Assembly (NCBI RefSeq): GCF_000161455.1
Contig: NZ_CM000745.1
Location: 955,032-1,016,860 of the forward strand
DNA: 61,829 bases
Reading direction: 5' to 3'
Origin: Bacillus pseudomycoides DSM 12442
Lineage (GTDB): Bacteria; Bacillota; Bacilli; Bacillales; Bacillaceae_G
Under the pieces are notes generated by a model. It made no database searches. It was not told where the DNA came from and saw nothing but the letters and a program-made list of their open reading frames with translations. Below, piece by piece: positions 1-7,719 of the stretch. Position 1 is the first letter of the stretch, and every line of letters begins with the position of its first letter. A program made the position numbers and the translations under genes.

Positions 1-1
1 T

Positions 2-973
2 TACTTCAACGGAAGTGGAGCAATGCAAACAGGTTGGCAGTCAATTAATGGAGCATGGTACTACTTTAGTGGAAGCGGAGCAATGCAAACAGGCTGGATC
101 CAAGATAATGGTAAAAAGTATTACTTTGAAAGTAATGGTGTTTGGAATCCAAACGCTGAAAATGCAAATAACGTTTCACGACCTGACGGGCAACTATTAG
201 ACGCATTTCAAAATGAAATAAAAAAGCATATTAATAATCAAGAAGAAAATATAACAATGACATACAAATCCAAAAACTCTAATATTAATGAAGTTATGGA
301 TACACTTGTTAAAGAATACGACAAGGCAGTCGAATCTAACGAATACTTAAATTATAATATCGCAAATACGCAATACTCTATTCGTGGTATTCCAGGAAAT
401 TACACGTTTACATTAAAGATTACATACCGTGAATCCAAAGAACAAACGAACTATGTAAAGACACAAGCGAAATCAATTATCAATTCCATTGTTCAAGCTG
501 GTATGGATGAACACGAGAAAGTAAAAGCAATTCATGATTATGTTGTAAAACATGTCTCTTATGATACTTCTTTCCAAGCTTATACAGCGTATGAAGCTTT
601 AGCAAACCGTTCTGCTGTCTGTCAAGGATATGCATTATTAACATATCAATTGTTAAAAGAGGCTGGAATAGAAAATCATATTGTAACAGGAACTGGAAAT
701 GGACAACCACATGCTTGGAATCAAGTGAAAATTGAAGGGAAATGGTACCATCTTGATACAACTTTTGATGATCCAATTCCAGATGTGCAAGGACGAGTAA
801 CTTATTCATACTATAATCTGTCTGATGCACAAATCGCTCAAGATCACCAGTGGGATCGTAATAAATTTGCGGCAGCAACAACAAATTACACGAATGAATT
901 AGCAAATAAAATCCAGTCAGGTAGCTCGAAATCATGGAAATACCAGGACATTTTAAAAGCCATCAAACGTTAA
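2..973 (+). CDS. Surface protein with cell-wall-binding repeats and a transglutaminase-like domain (5' partial)
   Basis: The reading frame is open from base 2, so the N-terminus lies outside the window. The first 50 or so visible residues are two to three aromatic-rich cell-wall-binding repeats (GSGAMQTGW, then NGAWYYF, of the choline-binding type). A linker and a transglutaminase-like core follow. The likely catalytic triad is Cys in SAVCQGYA (visible residue about 207), His in QPHAWNQ (about 237) and Asp in WYHLDTTF (about 252). The role is probably protein cross-linking or peptidase activity at the cell wall. This is inferred from domain make-up; the substrate is unknown. The protein ends shortly after the core, with no LPXTG motif or membrane anchor, so the repeats are the likely means of attachment. 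Confidence 0.85.
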   Translation, partial: YFNGSGAMQTGWQSINGAWYYFSGSGAMQTGWIQDNGKKYYFESNGVWNPNAENANNVSRPDGQLLDAFQNEIKKHINNQEENITMTYKSKNSNINEVMDTLVKEYDKAVESNEYLNYNIANTQYSIRGIPGNYTFTLKITYRESKEQTNYVKTQAKSIINSIVQAGMDEHEKVKAIHDYVVKHVSYDTSFQAYTAYEALANRSAVCQGYALLTYQLLKEAGIENHIVTGTGNGQPHAWNQVKIEGKWYHLDTTFDDPIPDVQGRVTYSYYNLSDAQIAQDHQWDRNKFAAATTNYTNELANKIQSGSSKSWKYQDILKAIKR

Positions 974-1015
974 ACTGTATCTTTTGGTACAAAAACTTTA
1001 ATACATTTGCTTAGA

Positions 1016-1059
1016 CATACGGATATGATGAGCCTATAAAGGTGAGTAATATCCGTATG
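1016..1059. repeat. Inverted repeat downstream of the transglutaminase gene
   Basis: Two perfect 11-base arms, CATACGGATAT at 1016-1026 and ATATCCGTATG at 1049-1059, enclose a 22-base loop. There is no run of T after it, so it is not a standard terminator. It may still protect the mRNA end. A weaker GGAAGCA/TGCTTCC hairpin followed by a T-rich stretch lies at 1268-1310. Confidence 0.45.
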
Positions 1060-1528
1060 AAAAAGTACATGTATTCACGTAGAGGGCGTTGCAAAACCAA
1101 AATAAATATTTAATATTACATATCAATAAAACTAGTTAAACATAGAATATATAGTGATTCAATTTTCACGATAGTAGCGACTATTGGGGCTACACTTAAG
1201 AAGTCTAATCTTAACGAATATATATTGTAGTTCTAGACAACTGCATTTGATAGTACATTGGAAGGTAGGAAGCAACTTTAATTGATGAAGAGTGCTTCCT
1301 TATTCTATTTTCTAAAGCTTTAATCTCAAAACTTAACCATATAGAGAATATTCTTTCTGTATCACGATAGAAAGTGTTGAATGATAACAATGTTGTTTCA
1401 TTTGTTATACAGATAACACAGCAGGATAATTACATGAAACATGAAGGGATATTGGAATCAGTAACGAAATGTTCAATGAATGACGATGGTGTTGGCTCTT
1501 CAATAGTATTTTTTAGGAGATGATTGAT
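1060..1528. other. Intergenic stretch, mostly featureless
   Basis: Between the surface protein and the VOC gene I see only the weak hairpin near 1268-1310 and a 29-codon open frame at 1434-1523. That frame has an AGGA upstream, and its stop overlaps the start region of the VOC gene. It could be a short leader peptide or chance. The rest shows no coding signal. Confidence 0.4.
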
Positions 1529-1915
1529 TTGAAGTTGTTGCAAATAAGACTTTTGGTCAAAGATTTTAAGGAAAGTGCCGTGTTTTACAGAGATCTATTG
1601 GAATTTCCAGTGAGTTGGTACGAGGAAAACATGGAATATGCGCTTTTCAATAATGGAGAAACGAAAATTGAGCTTGTATCTCGAAACGTGATGGCCGAAT
1701 TGGTCGGAGAAGGAAATAAGCCTTTAGAAGCTGGGTCCCAATCAAAATTCTTGCTTCAATTTGAAGTTGAAGATGTCGATCAGACTTATAACCGTTTCAA
1801 AGAAAAAGGAATTGAATTTGTTAATGAACCGCATGATCGTGAGGAATGGCGAGCGCGTGTTGCACATTTTCGTGACCCTGACGATAACTTAATTGAGATA
1901 TATAAAATGCTGTAA
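1529..1915 (+). CDS. VOC (glyoxalase/bleomycin resistance/dioxygenase) superfamily protein
   Basis: About 128 residues, the usual length for a single-subunit VOC protein. The N-terminus MKLLQIRLLVKDF followed by FYRDLLEF is the typical first beta-alpha-beta unit. The second half ends in a RVAHFRDPDDNLIEIY motif, with the Glu that often ligates metal. Members bind small molecules or catalyse metal-dependent isomerisation, ring cleavage or drug sequestration; the substrate here cannot be told. I chose the TTG at 1529 because the AGGAG at 1515-1519 touches the upstream ATG at 1520 but lies 9 bases from the TTG. It appears monocistronic. Confidence 0.8.
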   Translation: MKLLQIRLLVKDFKESAVFYRDLLEFPVSWYEENMEYALFNNGETKIELVSRNVMAELVGEGNKPLEAGSQSKFLLQFEVEDVDQTYNRFKEKGIEFVNEPHDREEWRARVAHFRDPDDNLIEIYKML

Positions 1916-2074
1916 TTCGATTGTTCAAAATGGGATTAGGTTAAACAATATTAAACAACTTTAGTAGCGCAGTTCAATTTATTTGAACTGTGTTAATTGT
2001 GTTTGTAAGAGTAGAATCTTTATAGGGAACGAACAGAAAAGACGGTGTTTTTTTGCATGAGGTATCAGCTGAAC

Positions 2075-2315
2075 TTACTTTTTTATCTCCACAAGCTCTC
2101 CAACTGCTGGTCTATCTAGATTATTTCTAATCCAGTAATTTCTTACATTTATTGCAGATTCTAAATCAGTAGGCTGGTCATAAGTTATTTCAATTTGATT
2201 ACGAGCTGTTTGCCTTGCAACAACAGGGACTGGGTACCATTTGAGGTATTTGACTGTCTGTAGACACCATCCGTCCCGAATACATTTGAGACGGCATACC
2301 AGAATAAGGCATCAT
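2075..2315 (-). pseudogene. Frameshifted small gene
   Basis: On the minus strand a very strong AAGGAGGTG site precedes an ATG at 2315. The first frame (MMPYSGMPSQMYSG...) runs 38 codons to a TAA at 2199. Shifting by one base near 2221-2235 opens a second, well-composed frame (PVPVVARQTARNQ, IEITYDQPTDLES, RNYWIRNNLDRPAVG) that ends at 2075. The second frame looks like real protein while the end of the first (SPCCCKANSS) does not, so one product of about 78 residues was probably broken by a single-base indel. I do not recognise the family. A sequencing error is an alternative. Confidence 0.45.
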
Positions 2316-2501
2316 TTGTTGCACCTCCTTTTATAAAAGAGTAGTCATTTAACCAATGTATATTGTATGAAATGAATAAGAATGGTGTAACTAACTACCT
2401 ATAATTTCGTTTATCGGGTACGGTAATGATTACTTCTGTTTAGGAGTCATAGATAAAAAGTGAGCCTTACTTTGTTATTGATAATGATGATTATGTGAGT
2501 A

Positions 2502-2538
2502 AAAAGCCCCTTCAGATATTCTGTAGGGACTTTTTTTA
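2502..2538. terminator. Rho-independent terminator
   Basis: An imperfect hairpin (AAAAAGCCCCTTCAG pairing with CTGTAGGGACTTTTT across a 5-base loop) ends in T7. The A-run on its left arm would make it work on the minus strand too. It sits just past the 3' end of the minus-strand CcdC-like gene. Confidence 0.7.
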
Positions 2539-2561
2539 TAGGTTTCGAGATACATTGACTG

Positions 2562-2578
2562 CTGATAAGTGGGGTTAT
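2562..2578. repeat. Dispersed 17-base motif, copy 1
   Basis: CTGATAAGTGGGGTTAT is found here and again, identically, at 6491-6507. A diverged form lies at 59271-59286. Copy 1 contains the stop codon of the minus-strand CcdC-like gene. Copies 1 and 2 each follow the T-run of a terminator. Confidence 0.6.
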
Positions 2579-3072
2579 CGGAAGTCAATGTTGTCGTTAG
2601 TTTGGATTCGACTTTTGTATAGTTGACGAAATTTGATGAAAGAGATAATTCTCCAAGGTAAGATATACCCCAGCGCTACAGTCATAAATAGTGCTGCTTC
2701 TGTTTCTGGACCTAGCCATTTTAAATAATCACGAAGTAAAAATCGGATAATAAGTATGATGAGAAAGGTAATGATAAAGCTCTTGTTTCTTACAGCATAA
2801 ATATGCTGATCGGATCGGAGTTCATAGTTATTGGTCCAAATAAGTGGAATTGACAAAAGGCACCCAAAGATAACTGCACAAATCCATTCCCAGCCAGCGG
2901 CATGTGCTTTTGGATTTAAGATGATGGGAATGCAGGGTATTAACAAAAATAGTATGGGTAAGAGAAGACGGGTTCCGTTTCCTTTAATAGGATGATGCAT
3001 TGCCCTGATTCTACGCCATAAGACCAACGCAGCAACTATGATCACAATAGAGTAAAACGAAGAAGAATCCAT
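2575..3072 (-). CDS. CcdC-like (DUF1453) membrane protein
   Basis: 165 residues with about five hydrophobic segments and the CcdC-like pattern of a first helix followed by LWRRIRAMHHPIKG, then ...YELRSDQHIYAVRNKSF. In B. subtilis, CcdC is encoded with cytochrome c maturation genes, but no cytochrome genes are nearby here. The exact role of this paralogue is therefore open. The start was set at the ATG at 3072 because a GAGGTG site lies 7 bases upstream; the longer frame to 3102 has no ribosome binding site. It is monocistronic, with terminators on both sides. Confidence 0.7.
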   Translation of the reverse strand: MDSSSFYSIVIIVAALVLWRRIRAMHHPIKGNGTRLLLPILFLLIPCIPIILNPKAHAAGWEWICAVIFGCLLSIPLIWTNNYELRSDQHIYAVRNKSFIITFLIILIIRFLLRDYLKWLGPETEAALFMTVALGYILPWRIISFIKFRQLYKSRIQTNDNIDFR

Positions 3073-3172
3073 AATTTCACCTCTATACATAGGATATTTC
3101 AATTATATGGGAATTGTAGATGGTTGAGTAGTAGTATTTGTTTTAATTGAATACCAATAACGCTGATTATGT

Positions 3173-3210
3173 AAAAAAGCTAGTCTGGATCTAGCTTTTT
3201 CTTTTTTTGT
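3173..3210. terminator. Terminator-like hairpin
   Basis: AAAAAGCTAG and CTAGCTTTTT form a perfect 10-base stem around a 7-base loop, followed by CTTTTTTT. It insulates the sigma-54-type promoter region downstream from transcription entering from the left. Confidence 0.7.
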
Positions 3211-3243
3211 ATATCTTTAAAACAGAAAATCAGTCCCCGACGG

Positions 3244-3282
3244 AATATGAAATCTTGAATAAACTATTCAAAATTTCATATT
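3244..3282. promoter_or_regulatory. 17-base-arm inverted repeat: candidate activator site
   Basis: AATATGAAATCTTGAAT at 3244-3260 pairs with ATTCAAAATTTCATATT at 3266-3282, 16 of 17 positions, around 5 bases. CCCC and GGGG flank it on either side. It lies about 60-100 bases upstream of a -24/-12 promoter, the usual place for the upstream activating sequence of a sigma-54 enhancer-binding protein. No T-run follows, so a terminator is less likely. The bound protein is unknown. Confidence 0.5.
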
Positions 3283-3342
3283 GGGGCAACATTTTAAACA
3301 GTGAAAAGCTTGCAAAATCCAAGCATGACGCAAATTGTATAA

Positions 3343-3359
3343 TTGGTATGGTACTTGCA
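3343..3359 (+). promoter_or_regulatory. Candidate sigma-54 (SigL) -24/-12 promoter
   Basis: TTGGTATGGTACTTGCA fits the TGGCAC-N5-TTGCA consensus. GG at 3345-3346 and GC at 3357-3358 are separated by exactly 10 bases, the spacing this sigma factor needs. It faces the APC permease gene, whose start is about 120 bases downstream. B. subtilis uses SigL for several amino-acid uptake and catabolism operons, which suits a permease. Confidence 0.6.
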
Positions 3360-3478
3360 ATAGAGGAGAGTGAATGAAATCGCTCTAAGAAGACTGAATT
3401 TTCAAAATAAAAAAGAGAAAGGATGGAAACAAGCTAAGAAGATATACAACGTACAGGAAAAGTGGAAGGAGGCTTTTT

Positions 3479-4915
3479 ATGCACACAAAAGTCAAGCAGG
3501 AAACGAATAACATGCAGCAATATCACTACAAGCAAGAGTTAAAGAGGTCTTTAAAATTTTTTAGCTCCTTTGCAGTCGCGTTTTCATTTATGTCCATCAC
3601 AACGGGCATTTTCACGAATTTTGGGTTTGTTTTAAACAATGCGGGGCCCGCAGGTATTTGGACGTGGCCAATCGTATTAGCAGGTCACTTGCTTGTCGCT
3701 CTTGTTATTGCTGAATTGGCAGGGAGGATGCCACTCAGCGGCTACTCGTATCAATGGGTGACGCGGCTGGCAAATCAAGGATTAGGATGGTTTTCCGGCT
3801 GGCTCGGATTTTGCTTTTTTGTCATTGTCATTCCTGCCGTCGATTTTGGCCTGGCTCCACTCATTGCGGATGTGTTCGGCTGGAATATCGGTGGGAAGAC
3901 CCTTTTGTATATTGTACTCGCAACCTTACTGCTACAGGCTGTCCTCAACATTTTCGGCGTAAAACTGGCTTCCCGTCTCAATGACATTGCAGTATATACC
4001 GAAGTAATCGGTATGGTAGGCATTCTTGTCATTCTTGCTATCGTTGCGCTATTCACAACTCCGAATTGGGATATGCTAACAAATATTGGCGAGCAAAAAA
4101 GCGGTACGTACCTTGGTGGCTTTGTGATCGCTATGCTGATGGGGTCGTGGACCATGGTCGGCTTTGAAGCCGCGGCGAATCTTTCGGAAGAAACAATTGA
4201 CGCGAGCAAAAATGTACCGCGTGCTGTATTTTTCGCATTGCTGATTGGCGGTATCATTGGATTTGCTTTTCTTTTTACTGTTACAATTTCCATTTCAGAT
4301 TTAGCCGATGTGACAGCTTCTGTCAACCCGCTTCCACTTATTATTAAAACAAAGCTCGGCCAATTCATTGGCACTTTGTTTATGCTTCTTGTTATCATTT
4401 CCATTTTCGCATGTGGCTTAATCGGAATGGCTTCTGCTTCCCGTATCATTTATGCAATGGCGCGGGATGATGTGTTTTTTGCTTCGCGTTATTTTAAAAA
4501 GGTAAACCCAAGAACATCCGTACCGGTAAATGCAATTGTGCTTGTATTAGTGCTCGATATTATAGCGAGCCTATTCTCTGATTCTTTGACTTTGCTAGTC
4601 GGATCAACATCCGTTGTTCTTACAGCTTTATACTTCATAACAGTTTTGGCTTACTATTTGCGTAGAAAAGATTTACCTGACGCAGAGGCATTTAATTTAG
4701 GGAAATGGAGAGCACCTGTCACGTACGGTGCTTTAATATGGCTCGTGTTCGAAATGGGGATATTGACCATCCCTGATATGTTCCATGAAGTAGCAATTGT
4801 AGGCGGAACACTATTTTTAACGGGAACTCTTGTATACTTTGCACTGTTCCGGAGCAAGATTAAATCAGGAAAAATCGGGATTCAAAATACAAACATTGAT
4901 GCAGGGCACTCGTAA
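3479..4915 (+). CDS. APC-family amino acid permease
   Basis: 478 residues with about 12 membrane helices. The N-terminus has the APC signature (SFMSITTGIFTNFGFVLNNAGPAGIWTWP) and the conserved GFEAAANLSEETIDASKNVPRA segment lies between helices 6 and 7. Such proteins import amino acids or amines by proton or sodium symport in the plasma membrane; the substrate cannot be read from sequence. A GGAGG site lies 7 bases before the ATG. The promoter region looks sigma-54-dependent, so nitrogen- or substrate-responsive control is likely. The gene seems richer in G and C than its neighbours (runs such as GCGGGGCCCGC), which may point to acquisition from another Bacillus. It stands alone. Confidence 0.85.
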   Translation: MHTKVKQETNNMQQYHYKQELKRSLKFFSSFAVAFSFMSITTGIFTNFGFVLNNAGPAGIWTWPIVLAGHLLVALVIAELAGRMPLSGYSYQWVTRLANQGLGWFSGWLGFCFFVIVIPAVDFGLAPLIADVFGWNIGGKTLLYIVLATLLLQAVLNIFGVKLASRLNDIAVYTEVIGMVGILVILAIVALFTTPNWDMLTNIGEQKSGTYLGGFVIAMLMGSWTMVGFEAAANLSEETIDASKNVPRAVFFALLIGGIIGFAFLFTVTISISDLADVTASVNPLPLIIKTKLGQFIGTLFMLLVIISIFACGLIGMASASRIIYAMARDDVFFASRYFKKVNPRTSVPVNAIVLVLVLDIIASLFSDSLTLLVGSTSVVLTALYFITVLAYYLRRKDLPDAEAFNLGKWRAPVTYGALIWLVFEMGILTIPDMFHEVAIVGGTLFLTGTLVYFALFRSKIKSGKIGIQNTNIDAGHS

Positions 4916-4976
4916 TCAGCCTCATCCCTCTTAGTGAAGTGAGTTCTGAAAATGGAACAAACATCAAAACACCTAG

Positions 4977-5022
4977 ATTACCTGTTCGCTATACTTTTTA
5001 GTGCACAGGTAATTTAATTTTT
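4977..5022 (+). terminator. Terminator of the APC permease gene
   Basis: ATTACCTGT at 4977-4985 pairs with ACAGGTAAT at 5005-5013, and TTTAATTTTTC follows. The loop is long (19 bases). Confidence 0.55.
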
Positions 5023-5286
5023 CTTGTGTGGGTTTGAAATAAAGTCACGATGTTTTGAAGAAAGACGCGATATTTCATTACTTCAAAAAAACCAATTGGG
5101 TTTTGATTAAACTTTTTTATTAATTGTAAACTAACATACTAAAGTTTACTTTCGAAATGAGATAAAAAATAAGATTCTTTTTGTGATATTCTTGAGGAAA
5201 AATTGATGAGAATGTGATAGTGTCCGTCCGTTAAAATCGTACATACCATATATGGAAGAAAAATATTTTTGATAGGAGAATATGGT
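5023..5286. other. AT-rich intergenic region before the lysozyme gene
   Basis: No coding frame is seen. The stretch contains one of several GTTTACTTTC strings in this part of the window (also near 6939 and 7420), and the TAGGAG ribosome binding site of the lysozyme gene lies at its end. I could not place a convincing promoter. Confidence 0.4.
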
Positions 5287-6312
5287 ATGCAAAATAGATC
5301 AAGTTCAGATACTAAGTTTATTGATGTATCGCATTGGGAAGGGACTATTGATTGGAATGCTGTTAAAACCTCAGGGATTCCAGCAGCGTATGCGAAAGCA
5401 ACGGAAGGTGTGGGTTATACAGATCCTATTTTCGTTCAAAATGTACAAGCAGCGAGAAGTGCTGGTGTATTGATAGGAGCTTATCATTTTGCCCACCCGG
5501 ATCAAAATGATGCGATTTCCGAGGCGAAGTATTTTGTTAGTATTTTACAAGAAAATCAAACGGATCTTATACCAGTTTTAGATTTTGAATCTCCAACAAA
5601 TTCAAATACAAGTAACATAACCGGAGCATTTCTATCCAAGTGGGCAAGAGATTTTATTAATTATGTGAAACAAGCTACTGGGAAAAATGTAATGTTATAT
5701 ACAGGTGTTTGGTATATCACTGAATTTGGGATTAGTGGACTAAGTGATGTGCCACTTTGGGTTGCAAGATATTCCAATACTCCACCTGTTGATTGTGGTG
5801 GGTGGACAAAATGGACAGCTTGGCAATATACAGATTCTGGTTATATTTCAGGGGTAGGGAATTGTGATGTATCAGCGGCTATTTCTTTAGATGCATTAAA
5901 GGATGGTGGATCATCATCTGGCAACGCAACATCGGTATATGGAATTGCTGTCATTAATGGAAATAATGTGAATTTACGAAGTGGTCCATCTTTACAAGCA
6001 AGTGTGATCCGTCAATTGAACCATGGAGAAGAGTATGTAGTATGGGGTGAACAAAATAATTGGCTTTGTTTAGGGACCAATGAATGGGTTTACGATGATC
6101 CTAGTTATATTCAGTATAAACATTACGTTGCTACTATCACTGGAGATAACGTGAATTTACGAGATGTACCATCGCTAAGCGGGAATATTATACGTCAATT
6201 ACATCATGGAGAAGCGTATCGAGTATGGGGTGAACAAGATGGCTGGCTTTGTTTAGGAACAAATGAATGGATTTATTATGATGCGAGTTATATTCAATAT
6301 GGTGTACAATAA
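5287..6312 (+). CDS. GH25 lysozyme (N-acetylmuramidase) with two C-terminal SH3 domains
   Basis: 341 residues. The N-terminal 200 or so form a GH25 muramidase: FIDVSHWEGTIDW opens the barrel with the conserved Asp, then YAKATEG, GAYHFAHP, the acidic strand VLDFES, and WQYTDSG near the end. Two SH3-type repeats follow (VNLRSGPSLQ... and VNLRDVPSLS..., each ending in LCLGTNEW), which bind the wall. There is no signal peptide, as in phage endolysins released by holins, and no holin is adjacent. The start was moved from the TTG at 5269 to the ATG at 5287, which has AGGAG 8 bases upstream. It may be a domesticated endolysin or a lysin released by lysis. Confidence 0.88.
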   Translation: MQNRSSSDTKFIDVSHWEGTIDWNAVKTSGIPAAYAKATEGVGYTDPIFVQNVQAARSAGVLIGAYHFAHPDQNDAISEAKYFVSILQENQTDLIPVLDFESPTNSNTSNITGAFLSKWARDFINYVKQATGKNVMLYTGVWYITEFGISGLSDVPLWVARYSNTPPVDCGGWTKWTAWQYTDSGYISGVGNCDVSAAISLDALKDGGSSSGNATSVYGIAVINGNNVNLRSGPSLQASVIRQLNHGEEYVVWGEQNNWLCLGTNEWVYDDPSYIQYKHYVATITGDNVNLRDVPSLSGNIIRQLHHGEAYRVWGEQDGWLCLGTNEWIYYDASYIQYGVQ

Positions 6313-6340
6313 GTAAAGTTAAAAAGGTGCCTTTTTATTG

Positions 6341-6376
6341 TATGAATGTTTATGTTGTGAAAAAAACATTCATAGT
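6341..6376 (+). terminator. Hairpins after the lysozyme gene
   Basis: TATGAATGTT at 6341-6350 pairs with AACATTCATA at 6365-6374. A short AAAAAGG/CCTTTTT palindrome at 6321-6337 lies just before it. Together they probably end the lysozyme transcript. Confidence 0.5.
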
Positions 6377-6453
6377 TTTCAATATTAAAATATTCAATTT
6401 TCACAGATTATTGTTTTATAGCATATATAGGGGTCCCGTCATATATAAGTAAA

Positions 6454-6488
6454 ATAAAAAAGAATCCGATCTTTGAATTCTTTTTTGC
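6454..6488. terminator. A/T-rich terminator hairpin
   Basis: AAAAAAGAAT pairs with ATTCTTTTTT around an 11-base loop. It is symmetrical, so it could act in either direction. Confidence 0.45.
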
Positions 6489-6490
6489 TA

Positions 6491-6507
6491 CTGATAAGTG
6501 GGGTTAT
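6491..6507. repeat. Dispersed 17-base motif, copy 2
   Basis: Identical to the string at 2562-2578 (CTGATAAGTGGGGTTAT). It too lies a few bases after a terminator T-run, here about 80 bases before a small membrane-protein gene. Confidence 0.6.
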
Positions 6508-6584
6508 GTGAACTGATTTAGATACCCTTACTTGAATTCTACAATATGGTATAATTTAGTTGTGAAGTTAAAAGGGGTGTGGGT

Positions 6585-6782
6585 ATGGAAGACGTATATG
6601 GAGGACTAAGATATTTTGGTTTTTTACTTGTATTAGTATTTGGTATGGGATTTATTATACGTTGGATTTTTCGTGATGTAATTTCGTTAGATCAATTACT
6701 TGGTTTAAGTATAGGAATTATTACGTTAATAATGGCGTTTTTTGTAAAGAAATACAGTAAGGAGCTAAATACTACTAGTTAA
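6585..6782 (+). CDS. Small two-helix membrane protein
   Basis: 65 residues with two hydrophobic segments (about residues 10-28 and 40-56) and a basic C-terminus (KKYSKE). The family is not recognised. The start is the ATG at 6585 with AAAGGGG 7 bases upstream, and a TATAAT lies at 6550-6555. A strong terminator follows directly, so it is a monocistronic unit. The good ribosome binding site and terminator support a real gene. Confidence 0.65.
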   Translation: MEDVYGGLRYFGFLLVLVFGMGFIIRWIFRDVISLDQLLGLSIGIITLIMAFFVKKYSKELNTTS

Positions 6783-6799
6783 TTTATGCTTTCTTTGAT

Positions 6800-6834
6800 G
6801 AGTATCTCAATAGTGATGAGATACTCGTTTTTTT
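6800..6834 (+). terminator. Strong rho-independent terminator
   Basis: GAGTATCTC at 6800-6808 pairs perfectly with GAGATACTC at 6818-6826, followed by GTTTTTTTG. Confidence 0.85.
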
Positions 6835-6965
6835 GCTTGCATGGGATTTAATCCCTTTATTTATATTGTTTTGAATGTATACTTTTATTGTTGATTTTGA
6901 GGATATCAGAGGATTTGAAAGTAAACTAATAATAAGAGGTTTACTTTCATATTTATTATAAGAAG

Positions 6966-7001
6966 AAAAAAAGACGACTTTACATTAGTCGCCTTTTTTT
7001 C
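6966..7001. terminator. Terminator for the SunI-like gene
   Basis: The CGACT/AGTCG hairpin with an A-run on the left and a T-run on the right can work in both directions. On the minus strand it ends the SunI-like gene. A second inverted repeat, GAAAGTAAAC at 6917-6926 with GTTTACTTTC at 6939-6948, lies just beyond. Confidence 0.75.
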
Positions 7002-7029
7002 TAAAAAATCATGTTAAATCATTAAGTAA

Positions 7030-7284
7030 TTAAGCGTTTATTTTATTTAAAATTGAAACCTTATTAGTGGTAAATAATATATAATTCTGTTTTTTAGTTT
7101 TAATTAAAATGCGATCACTTGTGCCATATGCTGTTCCTATTCGAATCGCATCAGCTTTTTCAATACCAGCATAAGTATCATCTTCAGTAACTTCAATAAT
7201 TTCATTTAATGGAATACTAACCTTTGCTAATTGCCATTTAATAATTAGTTCCTCTGTTGTTTTTATAACATCAATACCTAACAT
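7030..7284 (-). CDS. SunI-like (sublancin immunity) PH-fold protein
   Basis: 84 residues that closely follow the SunI pattern: an N-terminal beta segment, LIIKWQL, EVTEDDTYAG, AIRIGTAYGTSDR and a C-terminal YILFTT. SunI gives B. subtilis SP-beta lysogens immunity to the glycopeptide bacteriocin sublancin. Family members share a single PH-like domain, usually membrane-associated. No bacteriocin precursor, glycosyltransferase or transporter gene is near, so this is an orphan immunity-type gene. It may protect against bacteriocins of neighbours or have another role. Monocistronic, with its own terminator. Confidence 0.7.
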   Translation of the reverse strand: MLGIDVIKTTEELIIKWQLAKVSIPLNEIIEVTEDDTYAGIEKADAIRIGTAYGTSDRILIKTKKQNYILFTTNKVSILNKINA

Positions 7285-7719
7285 ATCACCAAGACCTTCC
7301 TATTCTATTTTCTAAATATAATTATAAATTAAATAAAGATATTTGTAATTAAATATCTTTATTGGATATTTATGTTTACGGATGATATGGATAACAAAGT
7401 ATTTTTATCTATTATTAAAAGTTTACTTTCAACGGTTGACTACATACTTATAATTTAATATGCACATTAATAATAGTGTAATGTAGTTAAAAGGTTCAGT
7501 TCTATCATAAATATATTGACTCAAATCCAGGGAAATATTCAATGACTGGAAAAGTAAAATACGTAAATCTAATCTATTGTTGGTTGTATTCTACATATTC
7601 AGAAAATAACAAGTTTTATTTTTACAAAAAATGTCTATTCTTCCTTGTTTTGTATTGTATGATTATGGCATATTACAAAGTATACATATTTAATAGATTT
7701 CTAAATTTGGAGTGATCAA
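7285..7719. other. AT-rich divergent intergenic region
   Basis: About 435 bases separate the SunI-like gene from ydbS and must hold promoters for both. A TTGACT lies at 7436-7441 with AT-rich hexamers downstream, but the spacing is not ideal. No open frame of note is present. Confidence 0.4.

Noticed and set aside
1079..1110. GGGCGTTGCAAAAC near 1083, similar to ends of IS6-family elements
   Set aside because: Only a short partial match, with no transposase or second end nearby.
3244..3282. The 17-base-arm palindrome as a simple terminator
   Set aside because: It is AT-rich, has no T-run after it, and another good terminator is just upstream; its position before a -24/-12 promoter fits an activator site better.
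3775..4449. A 224-codon antisense frame in the APC permease gene
   Set aside because: Opposite strand of a clear 12-helix permease; composition follows from the sense codons.
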